Shown here: positions 1 through 6,495 of the stretch, in pieces | Position numbering within the stretch: position 1 is the first letter of the stretch | Layout of the letters: each line of letters begins with the position of its first letter | NCBI GenBank assembly: GCA_903890265.1 | Contig: CAITAM010000168.1 | Coordinates: 1 to 12,683 of the forward strand | Source: an uncultured Pseudomonadota bacterium | Lineage (GTDB): Bacteria > Pseudomonadota > Gammaproteobacteria > Steroidobacterales > Steroidobacteraceae | Length of the DNA stretch: 12,683 nt | Direction: 5' to 3' | Program-made: the position numbers and the translations under genes | The notes under the pieces: generated by a model | Told to the model about the DNA's origin: nothing | The model's database searches: none | Seen by the model: only the letters and a program-made list of their open reading frames with translations

Positions 1-1304
1 CGGCCCACCAGGCCGGCCCCGCGGTCACGCTGTCCTTCGTGCTGGCGAGCATCGCCTGCTTCTTCGCCGGGCTGTGCTACGCCGAATTCGCGGCCATGGT
101 GCCGATCTCCGGCAGCGCCTACTCGTATTCCTACGCGACGCTCGGCGAAGGGGTTGCCTGGACGATCGGCTGGAGCCTCATGCTCGAATGGCTGTTCGCC
201 GCCTCGGTGGTCGCCATCAGCTGGTCGGGCTACGTTACCGCGGCCCTCAAGGACGCGGGGATCGTGGTGCCGGCCGTCATCGCCTCATCGCCGCTGACGC
301 TCGACGCCGCCGGTCACATCGTCCGCTCCGGCGCGATCGTCGACCTGCCGGCGGTGCTCGTCATCCTCGGCTGCACGGCGCTGTGCGTGTTCGGCACGAA
401 GACATCGGCGATGACCAACAACGTCATCGTCATCGCCAAGGTCTCCGTGCTGCTCGCGATCATGGCCGTTGGCCTGACGCACGTGAACTTGAGCCACTGG
501 CAGCCCTTCGTGCCACCCAACGAGGGCAGCTTCGGCCAGTTTGGCTGGTCGGGCGTGGCACGCGGCGCCGGCACGCTCTTTTTCGCCTACATCGGCTTTG
601 ACGGCGTCTCGACGCTCGCCGAGGAGACCAAGAATCCGCAGCGCACGCTGCCGCTCGCACTCTTTCTGTCGCTGCTGATCTGTACCGTGCTCTACGTGGG
701 CGTCAGCCTGTCGATCACCGGCCTCGCGGACTACCGCACGCTCGGCGTGGCCGATCCGCTCTACCAGGCGCTCAGCTCGTCGGGCCTGTCGCTCGGCTGG
801 CTGAAGCTCGTGGTCGGGCTGGTCGCGATCGTCGGCCTGATCTCCGTGGTACTCGCGAGCATCATCGGCCAGGTCCGTATCTTCTACTCCATGGGCCGCG
901 ACGGCCTCCTGCCGCCGGCCCTCGGCCGGATCGACCCGCGCACCAACACGCCGGCCTTCGGCACCGTCGTCACGGGCCTCGTCGCCGCCGTGACCGCCGG
1001 CTTCACGCCACTCGGTCTGCTGGGCGAGCTCATCTCGATCGGCACCCTGCTCGCCTTCGCCATGGTCTGCACCGGGATCCTGATCCTGCGGCGCATCGCG
1101 CCCGATCAGGCGCGCCCGTTCCGCACGCCGTTGGTGCCGTTCGTGCCGTTGGCCGGCATCGCGACCTGTGCGTTTCTGATGTACAGCCTGCCGAACGACA
1201 CCTGGATCCGGCTGGTCGTGTGGCTCGGCATCGGCTTCGTGGTCTACTACTTCTACGGGCGCCGCCACTCGAAGCTGCGCGCCGAGCTCAACGCCACGGG
1301 CTAG
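1..1304 (+). CDS. APC-family amino-acid permease (cationic amino-acid transporter type), 5' partial
   Basis: This is an inner-membrane secondary transporter that probably imports amino acids by proton symport. The reading frame is open from base 3 (433 residues visible) and starts in mid-protein. The first GTG at 39 lies inside a conserved helix, so the true start and the first membrane helix or so are off the left edge. Visible family landmarks are the GSAYSYSYATLGE stretch after the first visible helix, the central FFAYIGFDGVSTLAEETKNPQ segment, and the cytoplasmic GRDGLLPPALGRID loop followed by RTNTPAFGT. These are typical of the YfnA/CAT branch of the APC superfamily. About ten hydrophobic segments remain, ending in a short basic tail. 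It is convergent with the aruH-like gene, and the two stop codons share the bases CTAG. Next to two arginine-catabolism-like enzymes, arginine or another basic amino acid is a reasonable substrate. That is inference from context, because family members differ in specificity. Confidence 0.9.
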   Translation, partial: AHQAGPAVTLSFVLASIACFFAGLCYAEFAAMVPISGSAYSYSYATLGEGVAWTIGWSLMLEWLFAASVVAISWSGYVTAALKDAGIVVPAVIASSPLTLDAAGHIVRSGAIVDLPAVLVILGCTALCVFGTKTSAMTNNVIVIAKVSVLLAIMAVGLTHVNLSHWQPFVPPNEGSFGQFGWSGVARGAGTLFFAYIGFDGVSTLAEETKNPQRTLPLALFLSLLICTVLYVGVSLSITGLADYRTLGVADPLYQALSSSGLSLGWLKLVVGLVAIVGLISVVLASIIGQVRIFYSMGRDGLLPPALGRIDPRTNTPAFGTVVTGLVAAVTAGFTPLGLLGELISIGTLLAFAMVCTGILILRRIAPDQARPFRTPLVPFVPLAGIATCAFLMYSLPNDTWIRLVVWLGIGFVVYYFYGRRHSKLRAELNATG

Positions 1305-2464
1305 AGCGCGCGGCAGAAGCGCGCGATGCGCCGGCAACCCTCGGCGATCAGTGCCGGGCGGGTGGCGAAGCTCAGCCGCACGAAGCCGTCCGTCGCCCGA
1401 CCGAAGGCGGCACCGTCAACCACCGAGACGCGCTCGGTGGCGAAGAGCCGGCGCATGAACTCGGCGCTGGACAGGCCCGTGCCACGCACGTCCAGCAGGA
1501 CGAACATGCCCGCATCGGGTCGCAGCGCACTCACCTTCGGCACGTCGGCGAGGGCCGCGAGCATGAGCTCCTTGCGCTCATCGAGGTAGGCCCGCGCCGT
1601 CGCCTCGCAGGTGGCGGACAGGCCGAGCGCCGTCACGGCCGCTTCCTGAATGAAGCCCGGCAGCCCGAACAGCATGCACATGGTCAGTGCCTCGACACCG
1701 ACGATGAGCTCGCGCGGCGCGACGAGCCAGCCGACCCGCCAGCCGGTCATGGCGTGCGTCTTCGACAGGCTGCCGACCGTGACCACGCGCTCCGGCAGGC
1801 GTGCCGCGAGGCCCGGTACGCGACCGAGCGGCGCGATCCCCGAGTAGACCTCGTCGGCGACGATCACGAGGTCGTGCTGCACGGCCGCCTCGGCGACGAC
1901 CGCGAGCTCGTCGTCCGTCATCGTGACGCCGGTCGGGTTGTTCGGGGTCGTCAGGAGCACCACGCGGGTGCGCGGCGAGAGCGCCGCGCGAAAGGCCGCG
2001 GCATCAAAGCGAAAACCCCGCTCGGCCGACTGCACCACCCGCACCAGCGTCGCGCCGCCCGCGCCGACCGTGGCGGGGTAGGTCGTGTACATCGGATCGA
2101 ACGCGATGACCTCGTCCCCGGGACCGGCAAGGCAGGAGAGCACCGCGAACAGCGCGTTCTGGCCGCCGGACAGCACCGCAATCTGGTCGATCGCGACCGC
2201 CTGGCCGGTCCGCGCGAGGTGCGTGGCGGCGATCGCCTGTCGCAGCGGCTCGCGGCCGCTGGCCGGTGTGTAGTGCGTGTCCCCCGCCCGCAGCGCGGCG
2301 ACCGCGCGCTCGACGATCCCGGGGTGGGTATCGAGGTCCGGGTCGCCGACCGACAGCACCACCACGTCCTCGCCGCGATCCTCCGCCGCCCGGGCGGCGT
2401 AGTGGGTGACCCAGGCATCGGCGCCGTCGCCCGAGATACGCTCGATGAGGCCTGACATCCGCAT
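1301..2464 (-). CDS. aruH: PLP-dependent aminotransferase, AruH-like (arginine:pyruvate transaminase)
   Basis: A class I/II fold-type-I aminotransferase of 387 residues. As recalled, Pseudomonas AruH starts with an M-R-x-S-x(4)-R-I-x-G-D-G-x-A-W pattern. Translation from the ATG at 2464 reproduces that spacing exactly, so I prefer this start to the upstream TTG/GTG codons at 2482-2474 or the ATG at 2470. A GGTGGG element about 7 bases upstream supports it. PLP-site residues are in place: NNPTG with N176, D204 in ADEVY, the Schiff-base lysine K235 in SLSKTHAMTGWR, and the carboxylate-binding R363 in FVRLSF. Known AruH moves the arginine amino group to pyruvate, giving 2-ketoarginine and alanine. 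The divergent AruI-like decarboxylase and the adjacent permease fit that pathway. The family is broad, so another amino-acid substrate cannot be excluded. The class call is near certain and the substrate is moderately supported. Confidence 0.8.
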   Translation of the reverse strand: MRMSGLIERISGDGADAWVTHYAARAAEDRGEDVVVLSVGDPDLDTHPGIVERAVAALRAGDTHYTPASGREPLRQAIAATHLARTGQAVAIDQIAVLSGGQNALFAVLSCLAGPGDEVIAFDPMYTTYPATVGAGGATLVRVVQSAERGFRFDAAAFRAALSPRTRVVLLTTPNNPTGVTMTDDELAVVAEAAVQHDLVIVADEVYSGIAPLGRVPGLAARLPERVVTVGSLSKTHAMTGWRVGWLVAPRELIVGVEALTMCMLFGLPGFIQEAAVTALGLSATCEATARAYLDERKELMLAALADVPKVSALRPDAGMFVLLDVRGTGLSSAEFMRRLFATERVSVVDGAAFGRATDGFVRLSFATRPALIAEGCRRIARFCRAL

Positions 2465-2483
2465 GGACATACCCACCACCAAC

Positions 2484-2512
2484 TTGCACCGCTCCGGTCA
2501 GGGCTGCATATT
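2484..2512 (+). promoter_or_regulatory. Candidate promoter for the aruI-like gene
   Basis: TTGCAC (2484-2489) and CATATT (2507-2512) are separated by 17 bases, giving 3/6 and 4/6 matches to the sigma-70 hexamers. CATATT lies in the only AT-rich patch of this divergent intergenic region (2507-2514). On the other strand the same patch reads TTAATATG and could serve as the -10 of aruH. Predicted transcription toward aruI would start just before or within the palindrome at 2521-2540. This was judged by eye, with no mapped start site. Confidence 0.35.
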
Positions 2513-2520
2513 AACCGACT

Positions 2521-2540
2521 TGCTGAACGCCGGTTCAGCA
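2521..2540. promoter_or_regulatory. Perfect 8+8 inverted repeat, candidate operator between divergent aruH-like and aruI-like genes
   Basis: TGCTGAAC and GTTCAGCA are exact reverse complements separated by four bases (GCCG). The site lies between the divergent genes, just downstream of the candidate aruI -10 and about 47 bases before the aruI start codon. Placement and symmetry suit a dimeric repressor or activator controlling both genes. In the aruI transcript it could also fold as a short hairpin. No regulator gene for it is visible in the window. Confidence 0.5.
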
Positions 2541-2586
2541 GTAGCGCGCCCGGCGCTGGGACGGGCAGAACGTAAGGTGAACGCGC

Positions 2587-4191
2587 ATGCCCGAAACGTC
2601 CCTGACCGTCGGCGAGTACATTGCCGAGACCCTGGCGCTGAACGGGATCGATACCGTGTTCGGCATCCCCGGGGTGCACACCCTCGAGCTGTACCGCGGG
2701 CTTGCCCGCTCGTCGCTGCGTCACGTCCTCGTCCGGCACGAGCAGGGCGCAGGTTTCGAGGCCGACGGCTACGCCCGCCTGACCGGCCGGCCGGCCGCGG
2801 CCATGGTGATCTCGGGCCCGGGCCTCACCAACATCCTGACCGCCCTCGGCCAGGCCTACACCGATTCGGTACCGATGCTGGTCGTGGCCAGCACCGCGGC
2901 CCGCCACTCGCTCGGCAAGCAGTGGGGTGCCCTGCACGAGCTGCGCGGCCAGCGCGACATCGCGGCCACGGTGACCGGCCACGCGGGCCACGCCGAACGC
3001 GCCGAGGACGTGCGCGAGCACCTGAAGCTCGCCTTCGCCGCGATGCGCGGCGCGCGCCCGCGCCCGGCGTACCTCGAGGTGCCGCTCGACGTGCTGGGTG
3101 AACGCACGACCCTGGTCCCCGAGCGGTTCGCGGACGCCGCCGCGCGTCCCGTCGCGCCGCCCGAGGCGATCGCCCGCGCTGCCGTCGTCATCAACGCGGC
3201 GCGGGCGCCGCTGGTCATTGCCGGCGGCGGCACCCAGTCGGCGGCGGCGGACCTGCGCGCCTTCGTCGAGCGCCTTGGCGCGCCGTGCGTGCTGACGACC
3301 GCCGGCAAGGGGCTCCTGCCGGAAGCGCATCCGCAGAATGCCGGCGCGTCGCTGCCCTATGCCGCGACCCAGGCGCTGGTGGCCGCCGCGGACGTCGTGG
3401 TGGCGGTGGGTACCGAACTCGCCGAGACCGACCACTACGTCACCCGGCTGACGATAGCGGGCACGCTGGTGCGCATCGACGTGGACCCGGTCAAGCTCGC
3501 CGACCAGTACGCGGCCGCCGTGCCGGTGCTGGGCGATGCGGGCCCCGCGCTGCGCGCGCTGACGGCGTCGATCGACGTCTCGGGCACGCGGGAGAGCGCC
3601 GCCGCGAGTGCCGCGCGGGTCCGCGACGTGCGCGAGCGTATCGACGCGAGCCTCAATGCCCCGACCCTTCACCTGCACGCGCTCCTGGCCGCGATGCGCC
3701 GCGCGCTGCCGGCCAATGCCGCGCTCTGCACGGACATGACCCAGATCGCGTACGCCGGCAACTACGCCTTCGCCACCGACCTGCCGGGCTGCTGGCTGCA
3801 CCCGTCGGGCTACGGCACCCTCGGTTACGCGCTGCCGGCCGCGGTCGGCGCGAAATTCGCCGATCCCGGGCGGGCCGTGGTCGCGCTGGCCGGCGACTTC
3901 GGCCTGCAGTTCACGCTGCACGAACTCATGACCGCCGTCGAACACGGCCTGCGCCTGCCCATCGTGGTCTGGAACAACGAGGCGCTGGGTCAGATCCGTG
4001 ACGACATGATCGGCGCCAGCATCCCGCCGATCGGCGTCGTCGGCCGCAATCCCGACTTCGTGGCCCTGGCGCAGGCGTGCGGCGCCCTGACCGAGCGGGT
4101 CGACAGCGCCGACGGTCTGACCGCGGCCCTGACGCGGGCGCTGACCGCCGACGGCCCGACCCTGATCGAGGTGCGTCCGCCGACGGCCTGA
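2587..4191 (+). CDS. aruI: Thiamine-diphosphate-dependent decarboxylase, AruI-like (2-ketoarginine decarboxylase)
   Basis: A 534-residue member of the acetolactate-synthase/pyruvate-decarboxylase superfamily. The order is N-terminal Pyr domain (about 1-170), central domain (about 185-320) and C-terminal PP domain (about 350-530). The cofactor-activating glutamate is E52 in VRHEQGAGFEADGYAR. The ThDP/Mg motif starts at G436-D437-F438 and ends at N463-N464 in WNNEALGQI, the expected spacing. AAGGTGA at 2574-2580, six bases before the ATG, fixes the start. Known AruI decarboxylates 2-ketoarginine to 4-guanidinobutyraldehyde in the arginine transaminase pathway. Pairing with an AruH-like aminotransferase across a shared divergent promoter is the main reason for this name over a generic acetolactate-synthase-like enzyme. 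No small regulatory subunit gene (ilvH type) is adjacent, which also argues against acetolactate synthase. The superfamily is certain and the substrate is probable. Confidence 0.8.
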   Translation: MPETSLTVGEYIAETLALNGIDTVFGIPGVHTLELYRGLARSSLRHVLVRHEQGAGFEADGYARLTGRPAAAMVISGPGLTNILTALGQAYTDSVPMLVVASTAARHSLGKQWGALHELRGQRDIAATVTGHAGHAERAEDVREHLKLAFAAMRGARPRPAYLEVPLDVLGERTTLVPERFADAAARPVAPPEAIARAAVVINAARAPLVIAGGGTQSAAADLRAFVERLGAPCVLTTAGKGLLPEAHPQNAGASLPYAATQALVAAADVVVAVGTELAETDHYVTRLTIAGTLVRIDVDPVKLADQYAAAVPVLGDAGPALRALTASIDVSGTRESAAASAARVRDVRERIDASLNAPTLHLHALLAAMRRALPANAALCTDMTQIAYAGNYAFATDLPGCWLHPSGYGTLGYALPAAVGAKFADPGRAVVALAGDFGLQFTLHELMTAVEHGLRLPIVVWNNEALGQIRDDMIGASIPPIGVVGRNPDFVALAQACGALTERVDSADGLTAALTRALTADGPTLIEVRPPTA

Positions 4192-4226
4192 CGGCCGGCA
4201 GGGCATCGAGGCCGCGCGCGGCGGGA

Positions 4227-4838
4227 CTACCGTCCTGCGGTCCCGGTACTCGCCTCGGACAGTCGCTCGACGTAGCGGGCGATGATGTCGATCTCGAGGT
4301 TCACCGGACTGCCCGCCGCCAGCCGCCCGAGTGTCGTCACCTCGCGCGTGTGCGGAATCAGGTTGACGCCGAAGCGCACGCCCTCGACTTCGTTGACGGT
4401 CAGGCTCACCCCCTCCACCGTGACCGAGCCCTTGGCGGCCACGTAACGGGCGAGCGGCGCCGGGACCTCGATCACGACGCGCCACGAGCGCGCATCGTCC
4501 GCGGTGGCGACGACCCGCCCGACGCCATCGACGTGTCCGGTCACGTAGTGGCCGCCGAGCGCGTCGCCGGCACGCAGCGCAGGCTCGAGGTTCACCGGCG
4601 AACCGACCCCGAGCGTGCCGAGCGTGGTGAGCTTCAGGGTCTCGGTCGACACGTCGGCGGCGAACCCGCGCGGCTCGAGCTCGACGACCGTGAGGCAGGC
4701 ACCGGCCACCGAAATGCTGTCGCCGAGCCGGGTCCGGCTGAGATCGAGCCCGCCGGTATCGATCGAGAGGCGCAGGTCACCGCCGACGGGCGTGAGGGCG
4801 CGCACGGTACCAACGGCCTGGACGATTCCGGTAAACAT
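4227..4838 (-). CDS. ribE: Riboflavin synthase, alpha chain
   Basis: This enzyme catalyses the last step of riboflavin synthesis, the dismutation of two 6,7-dimethyl-8-ribityllumazine molecules to riboflavin and a pyrimidine product. In enterobacterial naming it is ribC. The 203-residue protein starts with the diagnostic MFTGIVQ and contains two tandem lumazine-binding barrels (about 1-97 and 98-195). Each has the paired motif: GACLTVVE in the first and GVSLTVNEV in the second, with GHYVTGHVDGVG at the junction. Length is normal for the family. Its ATG overlaps the ribD stop by one base (TGATG), so translation is probably coupled. It is the last gene of the minus-strand block and converges on the aruI-like gene after a 35-base gap. 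Neither ribBA nor ribH, which often follow it in gammaproteobacteria, is present. Confidence 0.96.
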   Translation of the reverse strand: MFTGIVQAVGTVRALTPVGGDLRLSIDTGGLDLSRTRLGDSISVAGACLTVVELEPRGFAADVSTETLKLTTLGTLGVGSPVNLEPALRAGDALGGHYVTGHVDGVGRVVATADDARSWRVVIEVPAPLARYVAAKGSVTVEGVSLTVNEVEGVRFGVNLIPHTREVTTLGRLAAGSPVNLEIDIIARYVERLSEASTGTAGR

Positions 4839-5959
4839 CAGTCTCCCTCGGTGCCGCGGGGCACCAGTGTCAGGCGCAGGTCAGGCCCGACCTGGCGCAG
4901 GTCGAGCAGTCGGAACGCGTGGCGGTTCATGAGCGAGGTCAGGCGTGGCAGCGCCGCGAGAGGCGCGGCATCGGGCCCGAGGAAGGTCATGGCCTGGTAG
5001 AGCACGAGTTCATCGACGAGCCCCGCCGCCAGCAGGCCACCGGCCAGCACCGGGCCACTTTCGACCAGAAGCTCGTTGACCCCGCGCGCGGCGAGCGAGC
5101 CGAGCACCGCCGACAGTCCCGGACGGTGCGAGCCGTCCCCGGCCGGCACGGCCTCGACCGCGGCACCGGTCGCCCGGATGGCCTCGAGCCAGGGCGCCTG
5201 CGGCTCTGCCGTGTAGACGAGGCAGGGACCTGCCTCGCGAAAGACCCGGGCGTCGGCGCGAATCGCATCGCGACCGGCGAGCACCACGCGCAGCGGGATG
5301 CGTCCGTGCATCTGCAGCGAGGAGTCCCGGACGGTGAGCCGGGGGTCGTCCGCCCGCACCGTCGCGCCACCGGTCAGTATCGCGCCGCTGCGCGCCCGAA
5401 GCCGCTGCACGTCACCGCGCGCGGCCTCGGCGGTGATCCACTTCGAATCGCCGTTGGCAAGTGCCGTGCGGCCGTCGAGGCTCGCGGCGAGTTTCAGCCG
5501 CACGAAGGGCCTGCCGCGCGTCAGTCGCGAATGAAAGCCGGGATTGAGGGCCTCGGAGGCCGTGCGCAGGCAGCCGCCGGCGACCTCGATACCGGCCGCG
5601 GCGAGCGCCGCCGCGCCCGCGCCGTTGACGCGCGGATCGGGGTCCGCCGCCCCGTAGATCACCCGCGCGACCCGGGCGTCGATCAGCGCCGCGGTGCAGG
5701 GCGGCGTCCGCCCGTGGTGCGCGCACGGTTCGAGCGTGACGTAGGCGGTCGCGCCCTGGGCACGGGCACCGGCCACCTTGAGTGCCTCGACCTCGGCGTG
5801 CGCTTCACCCGCCCGGCGGTGATAACCCTCGCCCACCACCTCGCCACGGCGCACCAGCACGCAGCCCACCCGGGGATTGGGGTCGGTGGAATACAGCCCG
5901 CGGTGCGCGAGCTCGAGCGCGCGCGCCATGAAGGCGTGGTCCGCGGCGGTGAAGCTCAT
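4838..5959 (-). CDS. ribD: Bifunctional riboflavin deaminase/reductase RibD
   Basis: RibD carries out two successive steps of riboflavin synthesis: deamination of the pyrimidine ring of the GTP cyclohydrolase II product, then NADPH-dependent reduction of the ribose side chain. The 373-residue protein has an N-terminal cytidine-deaminase-like domain (about 1-145). Its zinc site is H54-A-E56 plus PC79AHHGRTPPC88, with E56 as proton shuttle. The C-terminal dihydrofolate-reductase-like domain (about 150-370) shows KLAASLDGRTA, GDSKWIT and ILTGGATVRADDPRLTVR. Both domains look complete. The ATG at 5959 overlaps the nrdR stop by four bases (ATGA), and its own stop overlaps the ribE start. Length and motifs match proteobacterial RibD closely, so both activities are expected to be intact. 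Confidence 0.96.
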   Translation of the reverse strand: MSFTAADHAFMARALELAHRGLYSTDPNPRVGCVLVRRGEVVGEGYHRRAGEAHAEVEALKVAGARAQGATAYVTLEPCAHHGRTPPCTAALIDARVARVIYGAADPDPRVNGAGAAALAAAGIEVAGGCLRTASEALNPGFHSRLTRGRPFVRLKLAASLDGRTALANGDSKWITAEAARGDVQRLRARSGAILTGGATVRADDPRLTVRDSSLQMHGRIPLRVVLAGRDAIRADARVFREAGPCLVYTAEPQAPWLEAIRATGAAVEAVPAGDGSHRPGLSAVLGSLAARGVNELLVESGPVLAGGLLAAGLVDELVLYQAMTFLGPDAAPLAALPRLTSLMNRHAFRLLDLRQVGPDLRLTLVPRGTEGD

Positions 5960-6480
5960 TTCTTCCCCGGCAGGCGCGGCGTGCCCGATTCGAGAAACGA
6001 CAGCTGCCCGGCGTCGCGCTCGACACCGCGGCCGAGCCGCAGCCGGTCGATTTCCTCGTGGAAGGCATCGACGTCCTGAAAGCTCCGGTACACCGACGCA
6101 AACCGCACGTAGGCCACCTCGTCCAGGTGGCGCAGCTCTTCCATCACCAGTTCGCCGATGAGGCGGGACGGCACCTCGCGCTCACCGAGACCCCTGAGGT
6201 GGTGGCAGATGCGATTGACGGCCGCCTCGATCAGGTCGGTACCCACCGGGCGTTTCTCCAGCGCCTTCGTCATCCCGTACATCAGCTTCTGCGGGTCAAA
6301 GGGCTCCCGCGTACGGTCGCTCTTGACGACCTGCGGCATCAGAAGCTCCGCCGCCTCGAACGTCGTGAAGCGCTCCTCGCACTGCAGACATTCGCGACGG
6401 CGGCGGATCTGCCGACCCTCGCCGGCGAGGCGCGAGTCGATCACCTTCGTTTCGGTGTGGCCGCAGAACGGGCAGTACAC
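5956..6480 (-). CDS. nrdR: Transcriptional repressor NrdR
   Basis: NrdR is a zinc- and nucleotide-binding repressor of ribonucleotide reductase operons that senses ATP/dATP. The 174-residue protein begins MYCPFCGH. A four-cysteine zinc ribbon (C3, C6, C31, C34) includes the arginine-rich IRRRREC stretch that contacts DNA. An ATP-cone domain follows (about 49-139, beginning near VVKSDRTREPFDPQKL and ending in YVRFASVYRSF). The start codon is GTG at 6480, fixed by the invariant first cysteine at residue 3; no useful Shine-Dalgarno sequence is seen. It starts 15 bases after glyA ends and overlaps ribD by four bases, the usual nrdR-ribD neighbourhood in gammaproteobacteria. No NrdR-box target or nrd gene is visible in the window. 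The tail beyond about residue 150 is slightly longer than minimal NrdR. Confidence 0.96.
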   Translation of the reverse strand: MYCPFCGHTETKVIDSRLAGEGRQIRRRRECLQCEERFTTFEAAELLMPQVVKSDRTREPFDPQKLMYGMTKALEKRPVGTDLIEAAVNRICHHLRGLGEREVPSRLIGELVMEELRHLDEVAYVRFASVYRSFQDVDAFHEEIDRLRLGRGVERDAGQLSFLESGTPRLPGKK

Positions 6481-6495
6481 GTCGCTGCCGCGAGC

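Noticed and set aside
285..1337. 350-codon minus-strand frame opposite the permease
   Set aside because: Hydrophilic E/R/A/D-rich shadow of a membrane-protein coding sequence, with no recognisable domain.
1220..2455. 411-codon plus-strand frame opposite the aruH-like gene
   Set aside because: Composition is typical of a shadow (R, A, H, G repeats). It overlaps the end of the permease and covers a well-supported aminotransferase on the other strand.
4211..4222. 12-bp palindrome GCCGCGCGCGGC in the gap between aruI-like and ribE genes
   Set aside because: Alternating G/C sequence of this kind arises easily in such GC-rich DNA. There is no adjacent T-run or loop, so it is not called as a terminator or binding site.
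1951..4485. Open reading frame of 844 codons on the minus strand, antisense to the aruI-like gene and running into aruH and ribE sequence
   Set aside because: Its translation is arginine/glycine-rich and low in hydrophobic core residues, as expected for the shadow frame of GC-rich coding DNA. The opposing frame has clear ThDP-enzyme motifs, and no family motif is visible in the shadow.
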